Below are positions 1-8,814 of a DNA stretch of 64,000 nt, one piece after another. The stretch covers positions 558,001 through 622,000 of the forward strand of contig NZ_QQAW01000001.1 of NCBI RefSeq assembly GCF_003350405.1, given 5' to 3'. The position numbers were made by a program, and so were the translations under genes. How positions within the stretch are numbered: position 1 is the first letter of the stretch; each line of letters opens with the position of its first letter. Origin of the DNA: Gluconacetobacter liquefaciens. GTDB taxonomy: Bacteria; Pseudomonadota; Alphaproteobacteria; Acetobacterales; Acetobacteraceae. The notes under the pieces were generated by a model. It saw nothing but the letters and a program-made list of their open reading frames with translations, ran no database searches and was not told where the DNA came from.

Positions 1-849
1 CAGGTCACGACGCTCACCGGCGGCAATCCGGACCTGACGGCGACGCGGCGTCGGGAACTCAGCCTCGGCGCCATCGTCAACCCGCCTTTCCTGAGCGACG
101 CGCGCCTGCACGTAAACTACGTCCGCGCCCGCACCGACAACGGCGTCCAGTCCCTGCCCACAGCGACCGCCGCCATCGAAAACGCCTTCCCCGACCTGTA
201 TCGCCGCGATCAGGCCGGCATGCTGGAGATCGTCGATCTGCGACCGGTCAACGTGTCGCGCGAGACGCGCAACGAATGGAACGCCACCTTCGTCTATTCG
301 CGCCCGTTTTCATCGGGCGCGAACAGCCGGAAGGGCGGCAGGCACGAGGGCAAGACCGACGGCAAGAATGACGGCGGCCGGATCTATCTGATCGCAACCC
401 AGGTCTGGCGTCTGAAGGACGATATCCTGCTGCGGCCCGGCCTGCCCGCGCTCGACCTTCTCAACGGCGGCACGATCGGCGCTTCGGGCGGGCAGCCGCG
501 CCACGAGGCCACGATCCAGGCGGGCCTCTACGATCAGGGCTTCGGCGTCCGCCTGGTGGGGAAATGGCAATCCGGCACATCGGCCATCGCCTCCAGTGCC
601 GCCAACAGCCTGTTCTTCAGCGACCTCAAAACCCTGAACGCGACGGTCTTCGTCGATCTCGGGCGCACCCCCAGGGGCAGCGGCATGCCATGGGCGCACA
701 ATCTGCGCCTTTCGCTGGCGATGGTGAACCTGTTCAACACCCGCATCCGCGTCCGCAACGGCACGGGTGCGACCCCGGCCGGCTACGCACCCGCCTTCAT
801 GGACCCGCTGGGGCGCACGATCACGCTGACCTTGCGCAAGGCCCTGTAG
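1..849 (+). CDS. TonB-dependent receptor, C-terminal part (5' end outside window)
   Basis: The reading frame is open from the first base and ends at TAG 847-849, so this is the last 282 residues of a larger protein. Residues near the window start (TGGNPDLTATRRRELSLG) match the barrel-strand signature of TonB-dependent outer-membrane receptors, where a G-N-P-D-L turn precedes a beta strand. The C-terminus (RTITLTLRKAL) is a typical final amphipathic strand, though it ends in Leu, not the more usual aromatic residue. The plug domain and signal peptide are missing because of the window edge, so the ligand cannot be guessed. It converges on the reverse-strand gene at 869. Confidence 0.72.
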   Translation, partial: QVTTLTGGNPDLTATRRRELSLGAIVNPPFLSDARLHVNYVRARTDNGVQSLPTATAAIENAFPDLYRRDQAGMLEIVDLRPVNVSRETRNEWNATFVYSRPFSSGANSRKGGRHEGKTDGKNDGGRIYLIATQVWRLKDDILLRPGLPALDLLNGGTIGASGGQPRHEATIQAGLYDQGFGVRLVGKWQSGTSAIASSAANSLFFSDLKTLNATVFVDLGRTPRGSGMPWAHNLRLSLAMVNLFNTRIRVRNGTGATPAGYAPAFMDPLGRTITLTLRKAL

Positions 850-868
850 GCGGGCTCCGCACGGACAG

Positions 869-1741
869 TCAGCGCCCGAACAGCCGCCCCAGCCCGTCCT
901 CAAGGCCGATCGGCACCACGCCCAGTTCCCGCGCCATCGGCCCCGTGTCGAACGCCTTGTCTTCCAGCAGGCGCCGGATTTCGGCAGTCCCCACGGGCGG
1001 CAGGCCCGGCAGCACGCGGGTCGCCCACGCGGCCGCCATCATCGCCGCCGCCGGCACCGGCAGCACGGGGCGCGGCCGCAGGCCCGCATGCCGTGCCACC
1101 ATGGCGGCGAAATCCCGGTAGGAGAGCGCGGTCCCCCCCGCGATCACCAGCGCATGCGGCCCGTCCCACGTCCGGCCCAGCGCCGCCAGCATGCTGCGCG
1201 TCACGTCGTCCTGGTGGATCGGCTGCACCAGCGCATGCCCGCCGCCGGGCAGCGGCGTCACCGGCAACCGGCGCAGCAACGTCGCCAGCCGGCGCACATT
1301 GTTCTCGCCCTGCGCGCCATAGATCATGGTGGGGTGCAAAATAACCCCGTCGCGGCCCGATGCCATCAGCGCCGCCTCGCCGGCCAGCACGCCGTTGCCG
1401 TGCGCGTCGGGCCAGCGGGTGAATTTGCGGGTGCTGCCCAGGCACACCAGCGCCGCCCCTTCGGGCATCGCCGCCAGCAGGGCGGGCACATGCCGCGCAT
1501 GCGCGGTGCTGGCCACCCGTGCCGCGCCCGCCAGCGCCCGGCGCAGCCCGTCCGCCGGCCCGGTCAGGTCCGCGATCATGGGTTCGCCCGGCAGGCCGGT
1601 CGCCCGCCAGCGGGCGGCATCGCGCACCACGGGGACAAAGGGCGTACCCTGCCCCAGCAGCGCCCGGCACAGGGCAACCCCCGACCGGCCGGAGGCACCG
1701 ATCACATGCACAGGCCCGCCAGGGGCCGGGGGAAGCGTCAC
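869..1741 (-). CDS. NAD(P)H-binding SDR/NmrA-like protein
   Basis: A 290-residue protein with an N-terminal Rossmann fold: the glycine-rich motif GASGRSG lies at about residues 15-21, as in atypical short-chain dehydrogenases and NmrA-like NAD(P)-binding proteins. The motif LHPTMIYGAQGENNVRRL in the middle is typical of nucleotide-sugar-epimerase-like members and supplies the catalytic-region Tyr. The substrate is unknown. Its start codon overlaps the stop of the upstream gene (1738-3081) by four bases (ATGA), so the two are almost certainly one operon with translational coupling. Confidence 0.75.
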   Translation of the reverse strand: MTLPPAPGGPVHVIGASGRSGVALCRALLGQGTPFVPVVRDAARWRATGLPGEPMIADLTGPADGLRRALAGAARVASTAHARHVPALLAAMPEGAALVCLGSTRKFTRWPDAHGNGVLAGEAALMASGRDGVILHPTMIYGAQGENNVRRLATLLRRLPVTPLPGGGHALVQPIHQDDVTRSMLAALGRTWDGPHALVIAGGTALSYRDFAAMVARHAGLRPRPVLPVPAAAMMAAAWATRVLPGLPPVGTAEIRRLLEDKAFDTGPMARELGVVPIGLEDGLGRLFGR

Positions 1742-3081
1742 GGGATGCTGATCGACAGGCCCAGCATGCCCGCCGTGGAGGGGTCGCCGGCCATCGACAG
1801 CGCCACGCCCAGCATCAGCACGCCGATCGGGCGGGGCGGCCGCAGCATCACGCGCAGCCGCTGGTCCGGCTGGGCCAGGAAATGGCCCAGCGCCTGCATC
1901 GAGGGGTCGGGGCTCTCCGCCAGCGCGGTCTGGATCTGCTGGCGGTAGGCATCGGGCGCCACCTGCCGGGCGCGGGCCAGCCCGTCCAGCACATGGTCGG
2001 CCAGCGAATGGTCCTGCCAGTCGATGGTGGCGGAGACGATCCGTGCGGTTTCGGGCAGGTTGGCCAGGTCATTGACCGGTATCTGGTCCAGGTCGGCCAG
2101 GATGGTCATGTGTCCCATGTCCGGGGCGTCGATATCCAGCGGATGCAGGGTCATGGTCCCGTTCTGGCGCTGAAGGGTGCTGACCGCATGGATACGCCCG
2201 GCGAAATGGTCGTAGCCGATCATCCGCAGCAGCGACTGGTCCTGCGGCGGGCTGGGCCAGGCGGTCAGGTCGGTGATGGTGGTCTCAAGCTCGTCCTGGC
2301 TGGTGGTGGCTTCCTGCTCGGCTTCCAGATGCCCCACGCGCAGCAGCGGGCTGGCGGTGTCGATGGTCAGGGCCGAGATGTCGAACCGGCGACGGCCGAC
2401 CGTATGGATCAGATGCCCCGATTGCAGCAGGCTGGCGAGCTGGCCGGCAAAATCCGGCCCGTCGATGCGCAGATGGCCGACGCCGATGCGGCGCGACGGC
2501 GCCAGGCGGATCTGCACGGCAAGCGTCTCGATATCCAGGTGCGAGGTCCGGCCCAGCCCGTAATCGCGGAGGGTGGCATTGGCGATTGTCAGGTCGGTCT
2601 GCCCACCCGGCACCGCCACATGCAGGTCCTTCAACTGCGCCGAATCCAGCACCAGCGAGTCCAGGCGCGGCGGGGTGGGGGTGCGGAACAGGTCCGGCCC
2701 GCTATTGGGCAGCACCAGCCCCTTCAGCACCAGCGACGAGAGCGAGGCCGTGGCCCCCGGCTCCATGATCTGCACGTTGCGCAGCGTCAGCGCGCCGATA
2801 TGCTGGCCATCGACCGCGTTTCCGGTCACGCGGCCCACAATGGCCTCGGAGGCCGTCAGGGTCAGTCCGGGGTTGCGATAGGTCACCGCCGTCAGCCGCG
2901 CGCCACGGGCGAGAATGCGCGGCGAGGCGGTGGCATAGGTAAAGCTGGCGCCGGAGCCGATCGCCGCCCGCAGGTCGGCAATGGCGGATTCCATTCGGCT
3001 CTGGGCGAGATGCCGCAGGCCCAGCCCTCCCACGATCACGATGATCAGTAGCAGAACAAGGGCGGAAGTCAGTTTTTTCAC
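1738..3081 (-). CDS. Membrane-anchored periplasmic protein of unknown function
   Basis: A 447-residue protein that I do not recognise. It begins MKKLTSALVLLLIIVIVGG, a single N-terminal transmembrane or uncleaved signal segment, followed by a long soluble part rich in beta-strand-like alternating residues. That layout recalls DUF945/DUF2125-type periplasmic proteins or AsmA-like proteins, but no diagnostic motif is visible. It is the first gene of a two-gene operon with the NAD(P)-binding protein (4-base overlap) and is divergent from rplM, with about 216 bp between the start codons. Confidence 0.65.
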   Translation of the reverse strand: MKKLTSALVLLLIIVIVGGLGLRHLAQSRMESAIADLRAAIGSGASFTYATASPRILARGARLTAVTYRNPGLTLTASEAIVGRVTGNAVDGQHIGALTLRNVQIMEPGATASLSSLVLKGLVLPNSGPDLFRTPTPPRLDSLVLDSAQLKDLHVAVPGGQTDLTIANATLRDYGLGRTSHLDIETLAVQIRLAPSRRIGVGHLRIDGPDFAGQLASLLQSGHLIHTVGRRRFDISALTIDTASPLLRVGHLEAEQEATTSQDELETTITDLTAWPSPPQDQSLLRMIGYDHFAGRIHAVSTLQRQNGTMTLHPLDIDAPDMGHMTILADLDQIPVNDLANLPETARIVSATIDWQDHSLADHVLDGLARARQVAPDAYRQQIQTALAESPDPSMQALGHFLAQPDQRLRVMLRPPRPIGVLMLGVALSMAGDPSTAGMLGLSISIP

Positions 3082-3223
3082 GTATGGGGCACCCGTCTAT
3101 GGCCGGTATGACAGCTATAACATTCCCATGCGGATGGGCAATCTCCCGATGGGTGCCAGGATGTGGTATGGGGATACCGCACGGTTAGTTGCCCGAAAAA
3201 TCGGCGCAAAACCCGTTTTTGTC

Positions 3224-3251
3224 TTGACGGAGTGGCCGCGTGCGCGGATAA
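3224..3251 (+). promoter_or_regulatory. Candidate sigma-70 promoter for rplM-rpsI
   Basis: TTGACG (3224-3229) is followed after 16 bp by GGATAA (3246-3251), about 45 bp upstream of the rplM start. The -35 element is near consensus and the -10 is weak. This fits a constitutive ribosomal-protein operon promoter. It is inferred from sequence only. Confidence 0.4.
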
Positions 3252-3297
3252 CGCGCCACCCGTTACCGCTCCCTATCATCAGACGGAACACAAACAG

Positions 3298-3780
3298 ATG
3301 AAGACCACCCTCTCGCTGAAGCCCGCAGAGGTGACGCGAGACTGGATCCTGATCGATGCCGAAGGCCTCGTTCTGGGTCGTCTCGCCGCCATCATCGCGC
3401 AGCGCCTGCGCGGCAAGCACAAGCCGCAGTTCACCCCGCACGTCGATTGCGGCGACAACATCGTCGTGATCAACGCCGAGAAGATCAGCCTCACCGGCAA
3501 CAAGGTCGGCCAGAAGCTGTTCCATTACCACACGGGCTATCCGGGCGGCATCAAGCAGCGCACGATCACCCAGCGGCTCGAGGGCAAGAACCCCGGCCAT
3601 GTGGTCAAGAAGGCGGTCGAGCGCATGATCACCCGTGGCCCGCTGCAGCGCGCGCAGATGAAGCACCTGTATGTCTATGCAGGCACCGAGCATCCGCATG
3701 CCGGCCAGCAGCCCACGACGCTCGACGTCGCGGCGCTGAACCGCAAGAACACCATCAACACCCAGAAGGTCGGGGCCTGA
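3298..3780 (+). CDS. rplM: 50S ribosomal protein L13
   Basis: A 160-residue protein with the L13 hallmarks: the start [16 protein letters not shown], then VLGRLAA, and the internal block [15 protein letters not shown] close to the signature of the family. L13 is an early-assembling large-subunit protein that binds 23S rRNA. I chose ATG 3298 because it gives the family length and N-terminus; an in-frame ATG upstream (3163) would add 45 unlikely residues. rpsI starts 4 bp downstream of the stop, the near-universal bacterial rplM-rpsI operon. Confidence 0.97.
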   Translation: MKTTLSLKPAEVTRDWILIDAEGLVLGRLAAIIAQRLRGKHKPQFTPHVDCGDNIVVINAEKISLTGNKVGQKLFHYHTGYPGGIKQRTITQRLEGKNPGHVVKKAVERMITRGPLQRAQMKHLYVYAGTEHPHAGQQPTTLDVAALNRKNTINTQKVGA

Positions 3781-3784
3781 TAGA

Positions 3785-4285
3785 ATGTCTGAAACCCAAG
3801 AGCGTACAGGCACGCTGGCCGACCTGAAGGATGCCGTCGCAACCGGTCAGGTCGTCTCCACGCAGGATGCCCCGGTCTACGAAGCCAAGCGCGACGCGCA
3901 GGGCCGTTCCTACGCCACCGGCCGCCGCAAGGACGCGGTTGCCCGCGTCTGGATCAAGCCGGGCAAGGGCGACATCACGGTCAACGGCCGTCCGGTGGGC
4001 ACCTATTTCGCCCGTCCGGTGCTGCGGATGCTGATCACCCAGCCGTTCCTGGTGGCCGACCGCTACAACCAGTTCGACGTCTACTGCACGGTCACGGGCG
4101 GTGGTCTGTCCGGCCAGGCCGGCGCGGTCCGTCACGGCATCAGCCGCGCGCTGACGCATTACGAGCCCACGCTGCGCGGCATCCTGAAGGCCGCCGGCTT
4201 CCTGACCCGCGACTCGCGCGTTGTCGAGCGCAAGAAGTACGGCCGCGCCAAGGCTCGCCGTTCCTTCCAGTTCAGCAAGCGCTGA
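3785..4285 (+). CDS. rpsI: 30S ribosomal protein S9
   Basis: A 166-residue protein. The conserved S9 core starts at about residue 44 ([13 protein letters not shown]) and ends with the invariant SKR tail that reaches the P-site tRNA in the 30S subunit. [19 protein letters not shown] is the S9 family signature region. The extra N-terminal extension of about 35 residues ([14 protein letters not shown]...) is usual in alphaproteobacterial S9. It is the second gene of the rplM-rpsI operon and is followed by a strong intrinsic terminator. Confidence 0.97.
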   Translation: MSETQERTGTLADLKDAVATGQVVSTQDAPVYEAKRDAQGRSYATGRRKDAVARVWIKPGKGDITVNGRPVGTYFARPVLRMLITQPFLVADRYNQFDVYCTVTGGGLSGQAGAVRHGISRALTHYEPTLRGILKAAGFLTRDSRVVERKKYGRAKARRSFQFSKR

Positions 4286-4335
4286 TTGCTCCATCCGGCC
4301 AGGGCACGAACAGCGCCCCGGCCGGCGCGGACATC

Positions 4336-4384
4336 AAAACGGGGGATATCCGGCCCATGCGGCCGGGTATCCCCCGTTTTTTTT
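4336..4384 (+). terminator. Rho-independent terminator after rpsI
   Basis: The sequence AAAACGGGGGATATCCGGCC pairs with GGCCGGGTATCCCCCGTTTT around an ATGC-containing loop, and the stem is followed by a run of eight T. This is a textbook intrinsic terminator about 50 bp after the rpsI stop. Confidence 0.92.
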
Positions 4385-4556
4385 GGCGATCACGTCGGTG
4401 CCCGCGCACCATCCTGCCTCCCGCATCCCGGCTCCGCGCGCCTTTCGCTGGACGCCGCGCGCCATGTGGCCATGATGTCTCATCACCGCCCCGTCGCATG
4501 ACCAGATCCGCGAGACCGCCAATGCACCGCCATGCCGGCCACAGTCCGGAGCCGAC

Positions 4557-5783
4557 ATGATGCGGCGCCTCCCGCGCGTCTTCCGGTCGCTGCGCAACGT
4601 CAATTACCGTATCTGGGCCGCCGGTGCCTTCGTCTCCAATGTCGGCACCTGGGTCCAGCGCACGGCCCAGGACTGGCTGGTGCTGACCGAACTGACGCAC
4701 CACGATGCCTCCGCCGTCGGGCTGGTCATGGCCCTGCAATTCGGGCCGCAGATGCTCCTGCTGCCCTGGACGGGCTTCGCCGCCGATCATTTCAACCAGC
4801 GCCGCCTGCTCATGGTCACCCAGGCGGCAATGGGCGTTCTCGCCCTAGCGCTGGGCGTGCTGACGGTCAGCGGCATCGTCCAGCTCTGGCATGTCTATGT
4901 CTTCGCGTTCCTGTTCGGATGCGCCGCCGCGTTCGATGCCCCTGTGCGCCAGACCTTCGTGGCCGAACTGGTGGGCGAAGAGGATCTGCACAATGCCGTT
5001 GCGCTCAATTCCACCTCGTTCAACGCCGCCCGCATGGTCGGTCCCGCCGTCGCCGGGCTGGTCATCGCCGCGACGGGCACCGGTTGGGCCTTCCTGATCA
5101 ACGGGGCGTCCTTCATCGGCGTCCTTGTCTCCCTGGCCACGCTGCGTGTGGCCATGCTGCGGCCTCATGCCCGTGCCCATCGCACCAGAGGCGGCTTTTC
5201 CGAGGGCTTCCGCTATGCGTGGGGGCGGCCCGATCTCCGGGCCATCCTGACAATGCTGTTCCTGATCGGGACGTTCGGCCTCAATTTTCCGATCTTCATC
5301 TCCACGATGGCCGTCACCGTCTTTCATGCCGATGCACGGGGCTACGGCATCCTGTCCTCCATCATGGCGCTCGGCTCGCTGGCCGGCGCCTTTCTGGGGG
5401 CGGCCCGCCAGGCACCGCGCTTCGAACTGCTGCTGACCGGCGGGGCCGTGTTCGGTCTCGGCTGCGCACTGGCGGCTATCGCGCCGGGCTACTGGTTCTT
5501 CGCCGCCACGCTCATCATCATCGGCGTGTCGGCACTCACCGTTACCAATACCACGAACAGCCTGGTGCAGCTTTCCACCCCGCCCGAAATGCGCGGGCGT
5601 GTCATGGCGCTGCGGGTCGGCGTGGTCCTCGGCGGCACGCCGATCGGTGCCCCCATCGTCGGCTGGGTCGCCGACACGTTCGGTCCACGCTGGGCGCTGG
5701 GCGTCGGGGCCGCGGCTGGCTTTGCTTCCGCCCTCGTCGTTCTGCGCGCCCTGGCGCGGCGGCCAGCACCCGAGCCGTCCTGA
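4557..5783 (+). CDS. MFS transporter (MFS_3/EntS-like exporter family)
   Basis: A 408-residue, strongly hydrophobic protein with about 12 predicted membrane spans. The N-terminus (FRSLRNVNYRIWAAGAFVSN, then VGTWVQRTAQDWLV) is characteristic of the MFS_3 / EntS / MefA-like efflux group, which exports siderophores, macrolides and other small molecules. The A-loop motif around residues 80-92 (GFAADHFNQRRLL) is a variant of the MFS GxxxDRxGRR. ATG 4557 is followed directly by a second ATG, and either could be used. Substrate unknown. It stands alone between the rpsI terminator and a reverse-strand SDR. Confidence 0.85.
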   Translation: MMRRLPRVFRSLRNVNYRIWAAGAFVSNVGTWVQRTAQDWLVLTELTHHDASAVGLVMALQFGPQMLLLPWTGFAADHFNQRRLLMVTQAAMGVLALALGVLTVSGIVQLWHVYVFAFLFGCAAAFDAPVRQTFVAELVGEEDLHNAVALNSTSFNAARMVGPAVAGLVIAATGTGWAFLINGASFIGVLVSLATLRVAMLRPHARAHRTRGGFSEGFRYAWGRPDLRAILTMLFLIGTFGLNFPIFISTMAVTVFHADARGYGILSSIMALGSLAGAFLGAARQAPRFELLLTGGAVFGLGCALAAIAPGYWFFAATLIIIGVSALTVTNTTNSLVQLSTPPEMRGRVMALRVGVVLGGTPIGAPIVGWVADTFGPRWALGVGAAAGFASALVVLRALARRPAPEPS

Positions 5784-5818
5784 CCGCGCGTTCCTCTGCG
5801 CCGGAACGTGTCGTGGCG

Positions 5819-6709
5819 TCAGTGTCGCGTATATTCAAGCTGCTCCAGATCGGTCAGCAGTTCAGGCCCGGTCGGCGTCCACCCCAGCGTCTCGCGCGTC
5901 CACAGGCTTGCGGCCCGCATGTCGAACCCGGCAAACCGTGCGAACGGGCCGAAGAAAGCCGGGGCGTCCTCCAGCGCGATGGAGCGCACGGGCAGACCCA
6001 ACCGCCGGCCGAGCGTTTCGACGATCGCGCGCATCGTCACGCCTTCTTCCGCTACTGCATGCCATGCCACTCCTGTCGCGGCCTTTTCGATTGCCTGCCG
6101 ATAGAGGCGCGCAACATCGCGCACATGTGCCGCCGGCCACAGATTGCTTCCGTCTCCGACATAGGCGCAGACGCCATTGGCGCGAAAGATGTCGATCAGC
6201 GGCGTGATCAGTCCCTGCCTGGCCGTATCGTGGACCTGCGGAAGGCGCACGACCGACGCACGGACCCCGCGTGGCACCAAGGCAAGCGCCGTCTGTTCCG
6301 AAACGCGGGGGAACGGAAAGTCGGGTGGAATCACATCCTTTTCGGTGGCCAGTTCGCCCGGCCGGGCCAATCCCGCCAACCCGCCCGTGGCAAGAAACGC
6401 CTTTCCGGACCCGGCGAGCGCGGACCCCATGGCGTCGATGGCGCGGCGATCGGCCTCGCAACTCGCGGGAAAATTCGACCAGTCGTGAATGAAGGCCAGA
6501 TGGATCACGGCATCGGACATCGCCGCGCCCTCTTGCAGGCTGTCGAGGTCGTCGAGCGCACCGCGTCGCACTTCGGCCCCGATGGCGGCGAGCGCATGGG
6601 CGCCTTCATCCGAACGGGCGAGGCCCAGAACGTCATGGCCGGCGGCGATCAGGTCCCGAACCGTCGGCATGCCAATGAAGCCGGTGGCTCCTGTGACGAA
6701 TACACGCAT
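5819..6709 (-). CDS. NAD-dependent epimerase/dehydratase-family SDR
   Basis: A 296-residue extended-SDR-like protein. The NAD(P)-binding motif TGATGFIG is at residues 7-14, and the mid-region has conserved family stretches (AVIHLAFIHDWSNF; LATGGLAGLARPG). The catalytic Tyr-x3-Lys of classical SDRs is not obvious, which is usual for this atypical subgroup of small reductases. It is divergent from the XRE/MmyB regulator at 6804. This SDR-XRE pairing is a recurrent arrangement, so that regulator probably controls it. Confidence 0.8.
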   Translation of the reverse strand: MRVFVTGATGFIGMPTVRDLIAAGHDVLGLARSDEGAHALAAIGAEVRRGALDDLDSLQEGAAMSDAVIHLAFIHDWSNFPASCEADRRAIDAMGSALAGSGKAFLATGGLAGLARPGELATEKDVIPPDFPFPRVSEQTALALVPRGVRASVVRLPQVHDTARQGLITPLIDIFRANGVCAYVGDGSNLWPAAHVRDVARLYRQAIEKAATGVAWHAVAEEGVTMRAIVETLGRRLGLPVRSIALEDAPAFFGPFARFAGFDMRAASLWTRETLGWTPTGPELLTDLEQLEYTRH

Positions 6710-6803
6710 AAGGAGCGTCTCCTGTTTTCTGGTAAGGACACCTCTCGGCCCGCGCCGTATTCCGGTAAAGTAGTGATCTTATCGTATTATAAAGAGTAAC
6801 AGG

Positions 6804-7637
6804 ATGAGTGAGCATCAGGATGGCGAGAAGCGGCTCGGCGCCTGGCTGAGGGATCGTCGCATGCGGCTGGATCCGGCCGCCTTCGGCTTTCCGCCGGAAC
6901 GCCGGCGTACCTCCGGCCTGCGGCGTGAGGAAGTGGCGCAGCGGGCCAGTATCAGCCCGACCTGGTACACATGGCTGGAACAGGGCCGGGGCGGCGCGCC
7001 GTCGGCCGAGGTGCTGGAGCGGATCGCCCATGCCCTTCTGCTGACCGACATCGAGCGGGAGCATGTCTTTCTTCTTGGCCTCGGCCGCCCCCCGGATGCG
7101 CATTATCGCAGCGGCGGCAGCGTCACGCCACGCCTGCAAAGGGTGCTTGATACGCTGGACCCCAGCCCCGCGCTGATCCGGACCGCGACGTGGGATGTTC
7201 CTGCGTGGAACCGGGCGGCAACCATCATGCTGGGGGATTACGGTGCCTTGCCGCCGGCGGAGCGCAATATCCTGCGCATCATCTTCCTCGACCCGCGTTC
7301 CCGCGCCATGCAGCCTGATTGGGAAAGCGTGGCGCGCTACGTCGTCGGCGCCTTCCGCATCGAAACGGCGCGCGCCGGTGCTGCGGGCGAGAGTGCGCCG
7401 TTGGTAAGGGAGCTTTGCCAGATCAGCCCCGAATTTCGGACGATGTGGCATGAAAACGGCGTCAATGGCGGACCTGTCGATATCGTCAAGCGCATTCATC
7501 ATCCGATCCTGGGTCATTTTGCCTTCGAACACTCGACATTTTCGGTCGATGGCCGGCCTGATCTGACCCTGGTCATCTACAATCCGGCGACACCGGAGGA
7601 TGCGGGCAGGATCAGGGAGGCCCTGGCGCATGGATGA
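6804..7637 (+). CDS. XRE-family regulator with MmyB-like ligand-binding domain
   Basis: A 277-residue protein with an N-terminal Cro/C1-type helix-turn-helix at about residues 10-80 (RRTSGLRREEVAQRASISPT, then WYTWLEQGR), the sequence hallmark of the MmyB-like subfamily. Residues about 105-270 form the PAS-like MmyB C-terminal domain (WDVPAWNRAA; NILRIIFLDPRSR), which in relatives binds fatty acyl-like ligands. It is divergent from the SDR ending at 6709; the 94-bp AT-rich spacer (TTATCGTATTATAA near 6780-6793) could hold a shared promoter/operator. The effector is unknown. Confidence 0.88.
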   Translation: MSEHQDGEKRLGAWLRDRRMRLDPAAFGFPPERRRTSGLRREEVAQRASISPTWYTWLEQGRGGAPSAEVLERIAHALLLTDIEREHVFLLGLGRPPDAHYRSGGSVTPRLQRVLDTLDPSPALIRTATWDVPAWNRAATIMLGDYGALPPAERNILRIIFLDPRSRAMQPDWESVARYVVGAFRIETARAGAAGESAPLVRELCQISPEFRTMWHENGVNGGPVDIVKRIHHPILGHFAFEHSTFSVDGRPDLTLVIYNPATPEDAGRIREALAHG

Positions 7638-7776
7638 GTATCTGGGCGGCGGTTTGGCGTGTCTTGGCAGGCCAGGAGTGGCGGGCGATAATCGGTTCCG
7701 CACAGTCTGACGGAGCGTGGGCGATTTCTCTCTCGCGGAACATTTTGCGCGGACAGGCAGGTGGAATCGTGGCGTC

Positions 7777-8556
7777 ATGAAACGCACGGCGGATTTCCCA
7801 TGCCATCCGCCTCCGGTCGTGGGCTTCGCGGATTGCTATATCGGCGGCTTCGTGGACGGGTTTCATACCCATGACCGTGGCCAGTTATCCGTGTTTCTGG
7901 CCGGCACCGTGACGGTCAGCACCTGTAGCGGCAGCTTCACCCTCGGCCCCGGCCAGGGCCTGTGGCTCCCCGCTCACACGCTCCATCAGGCGACCTGCCG
8001 CACCGATCTGGCGTTCCAGGTCGTCTATGTCGATCCGTCTCTGACCGGCGCCGATCTGCCGCCCAGGATGTTCGATGTGTCCACCCTCATGCGCGGGCTG
8101 GTGGACGAGATCATTGCCATGAAATACGATTTCACCATGGACGACCGCATGTCGGCCATCGCCCGGCTCCTGGTCGATGAAATCGGGCGTGCACCCCGGA
8201 TCGCCGAACGCCTGCTTTTTCCGCAGGACCACCGGCTGCGCCGCGTGTGCGAGGCCATTACCGCCCAGCCGGGAGACTGCCGCGACATCGACCATTGGGC
8301 GCGGGAGGCCGGCATGGCGCGACGCACCTTCACCCGCCTGTTTCAACTGGAAATGGGGATGGGCTTCGCGGCCTGGCGTCGCAGGGTGCGGGTGATCGAA
8401 GCCGCATCGCGCATCGCGGCGGGCCAGTCCATCGCGGAAGTCGCGTTCGATCTCGGCTATGAGAATGCCGGCAGTTTCAGCACGATGTTCCATAGAACTT
8501 TCGGCGTCGCCCCCAGCACGCTGCGACCCGGCACGGGGCCGGCACCGCGCCCGTAA
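7777..8556 (+). CDS. AraC-family transcriptional regulator
   Basis: A 259-residue regulator if it starts at ATG 7777 (MKRTADF); a GTG at 7717 would add 20 residues but has a Shine-Dalgarno only one base away, so I prefer the ATG. An N-terminal cupin sensor domain (FHTHDRGQLSVFLAG; GLWLPAHTLHQ) is followed by a C-terminal double helix-turn-helix (EAGMARRTFTRLFQLEMGM; AEVAFDLGYENAGSFSTMF). The first HTH contacts a DNA half-site in this family. The nearest downstream gene in the same direction is the TonB siderophore receptor at 8815, a plausible target by analogy with PchR-type regulators; that link is inference. Confidence 0.87.
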   Translation: MKRTADFPCHPPPVVGFADCYIGGFVDGFHTHDRGQLSVFLAGTVTVSTCSGSFTLGPGQGLWLPAHTLHQATCRTDLAFQVVYVDPSLTGADLPPRMFDVSTLMRGLVDEIIAMKYDFTMDDRMSAIARLLVDEIGRAPRIAERLLFPQDHRLRRVCEAITAQPGDCRDIDHWAREAGMARRTFTRLFQLEMGMGFAAWRRRVRVIEAASRIAAGQSIAEVAFDLGYENAGSFSTMFHRTFGVAPSTLRPGTGPAPRP

Positions 8557-8814
8557 GAGCCTGACCGAACATGCGCGCTGGCGGGGTGTCCCCCACCCTT
8601 CGTCACACAACCGCCCCCGACCCGATCATGCGGCCCTTCCCGCAAACCGCGATGTCGGCAATCAGGCCGAATGTACTGGCGTTCAGGCCAGGCGGAGGTT
8701 CGTCGCTTGATGGGGCTGCCAAAGAGGGTTATCGGCGCAACTAAGTCTTATTCTTAATATCACTATCGATCCCCGTCTTCCGCCGGAAGACGCGGGTCAC
8801 GAAACGGGTCGGGT

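Noticed and set aside
4532-6799. Long open frame of 755 codons over the MFS and SDR genes
   Set aside because: It overlaps two well-supported genes in another frame, is Arg/Ala/His-rich as expected for a high-GC shadow frame, and shows no domain.
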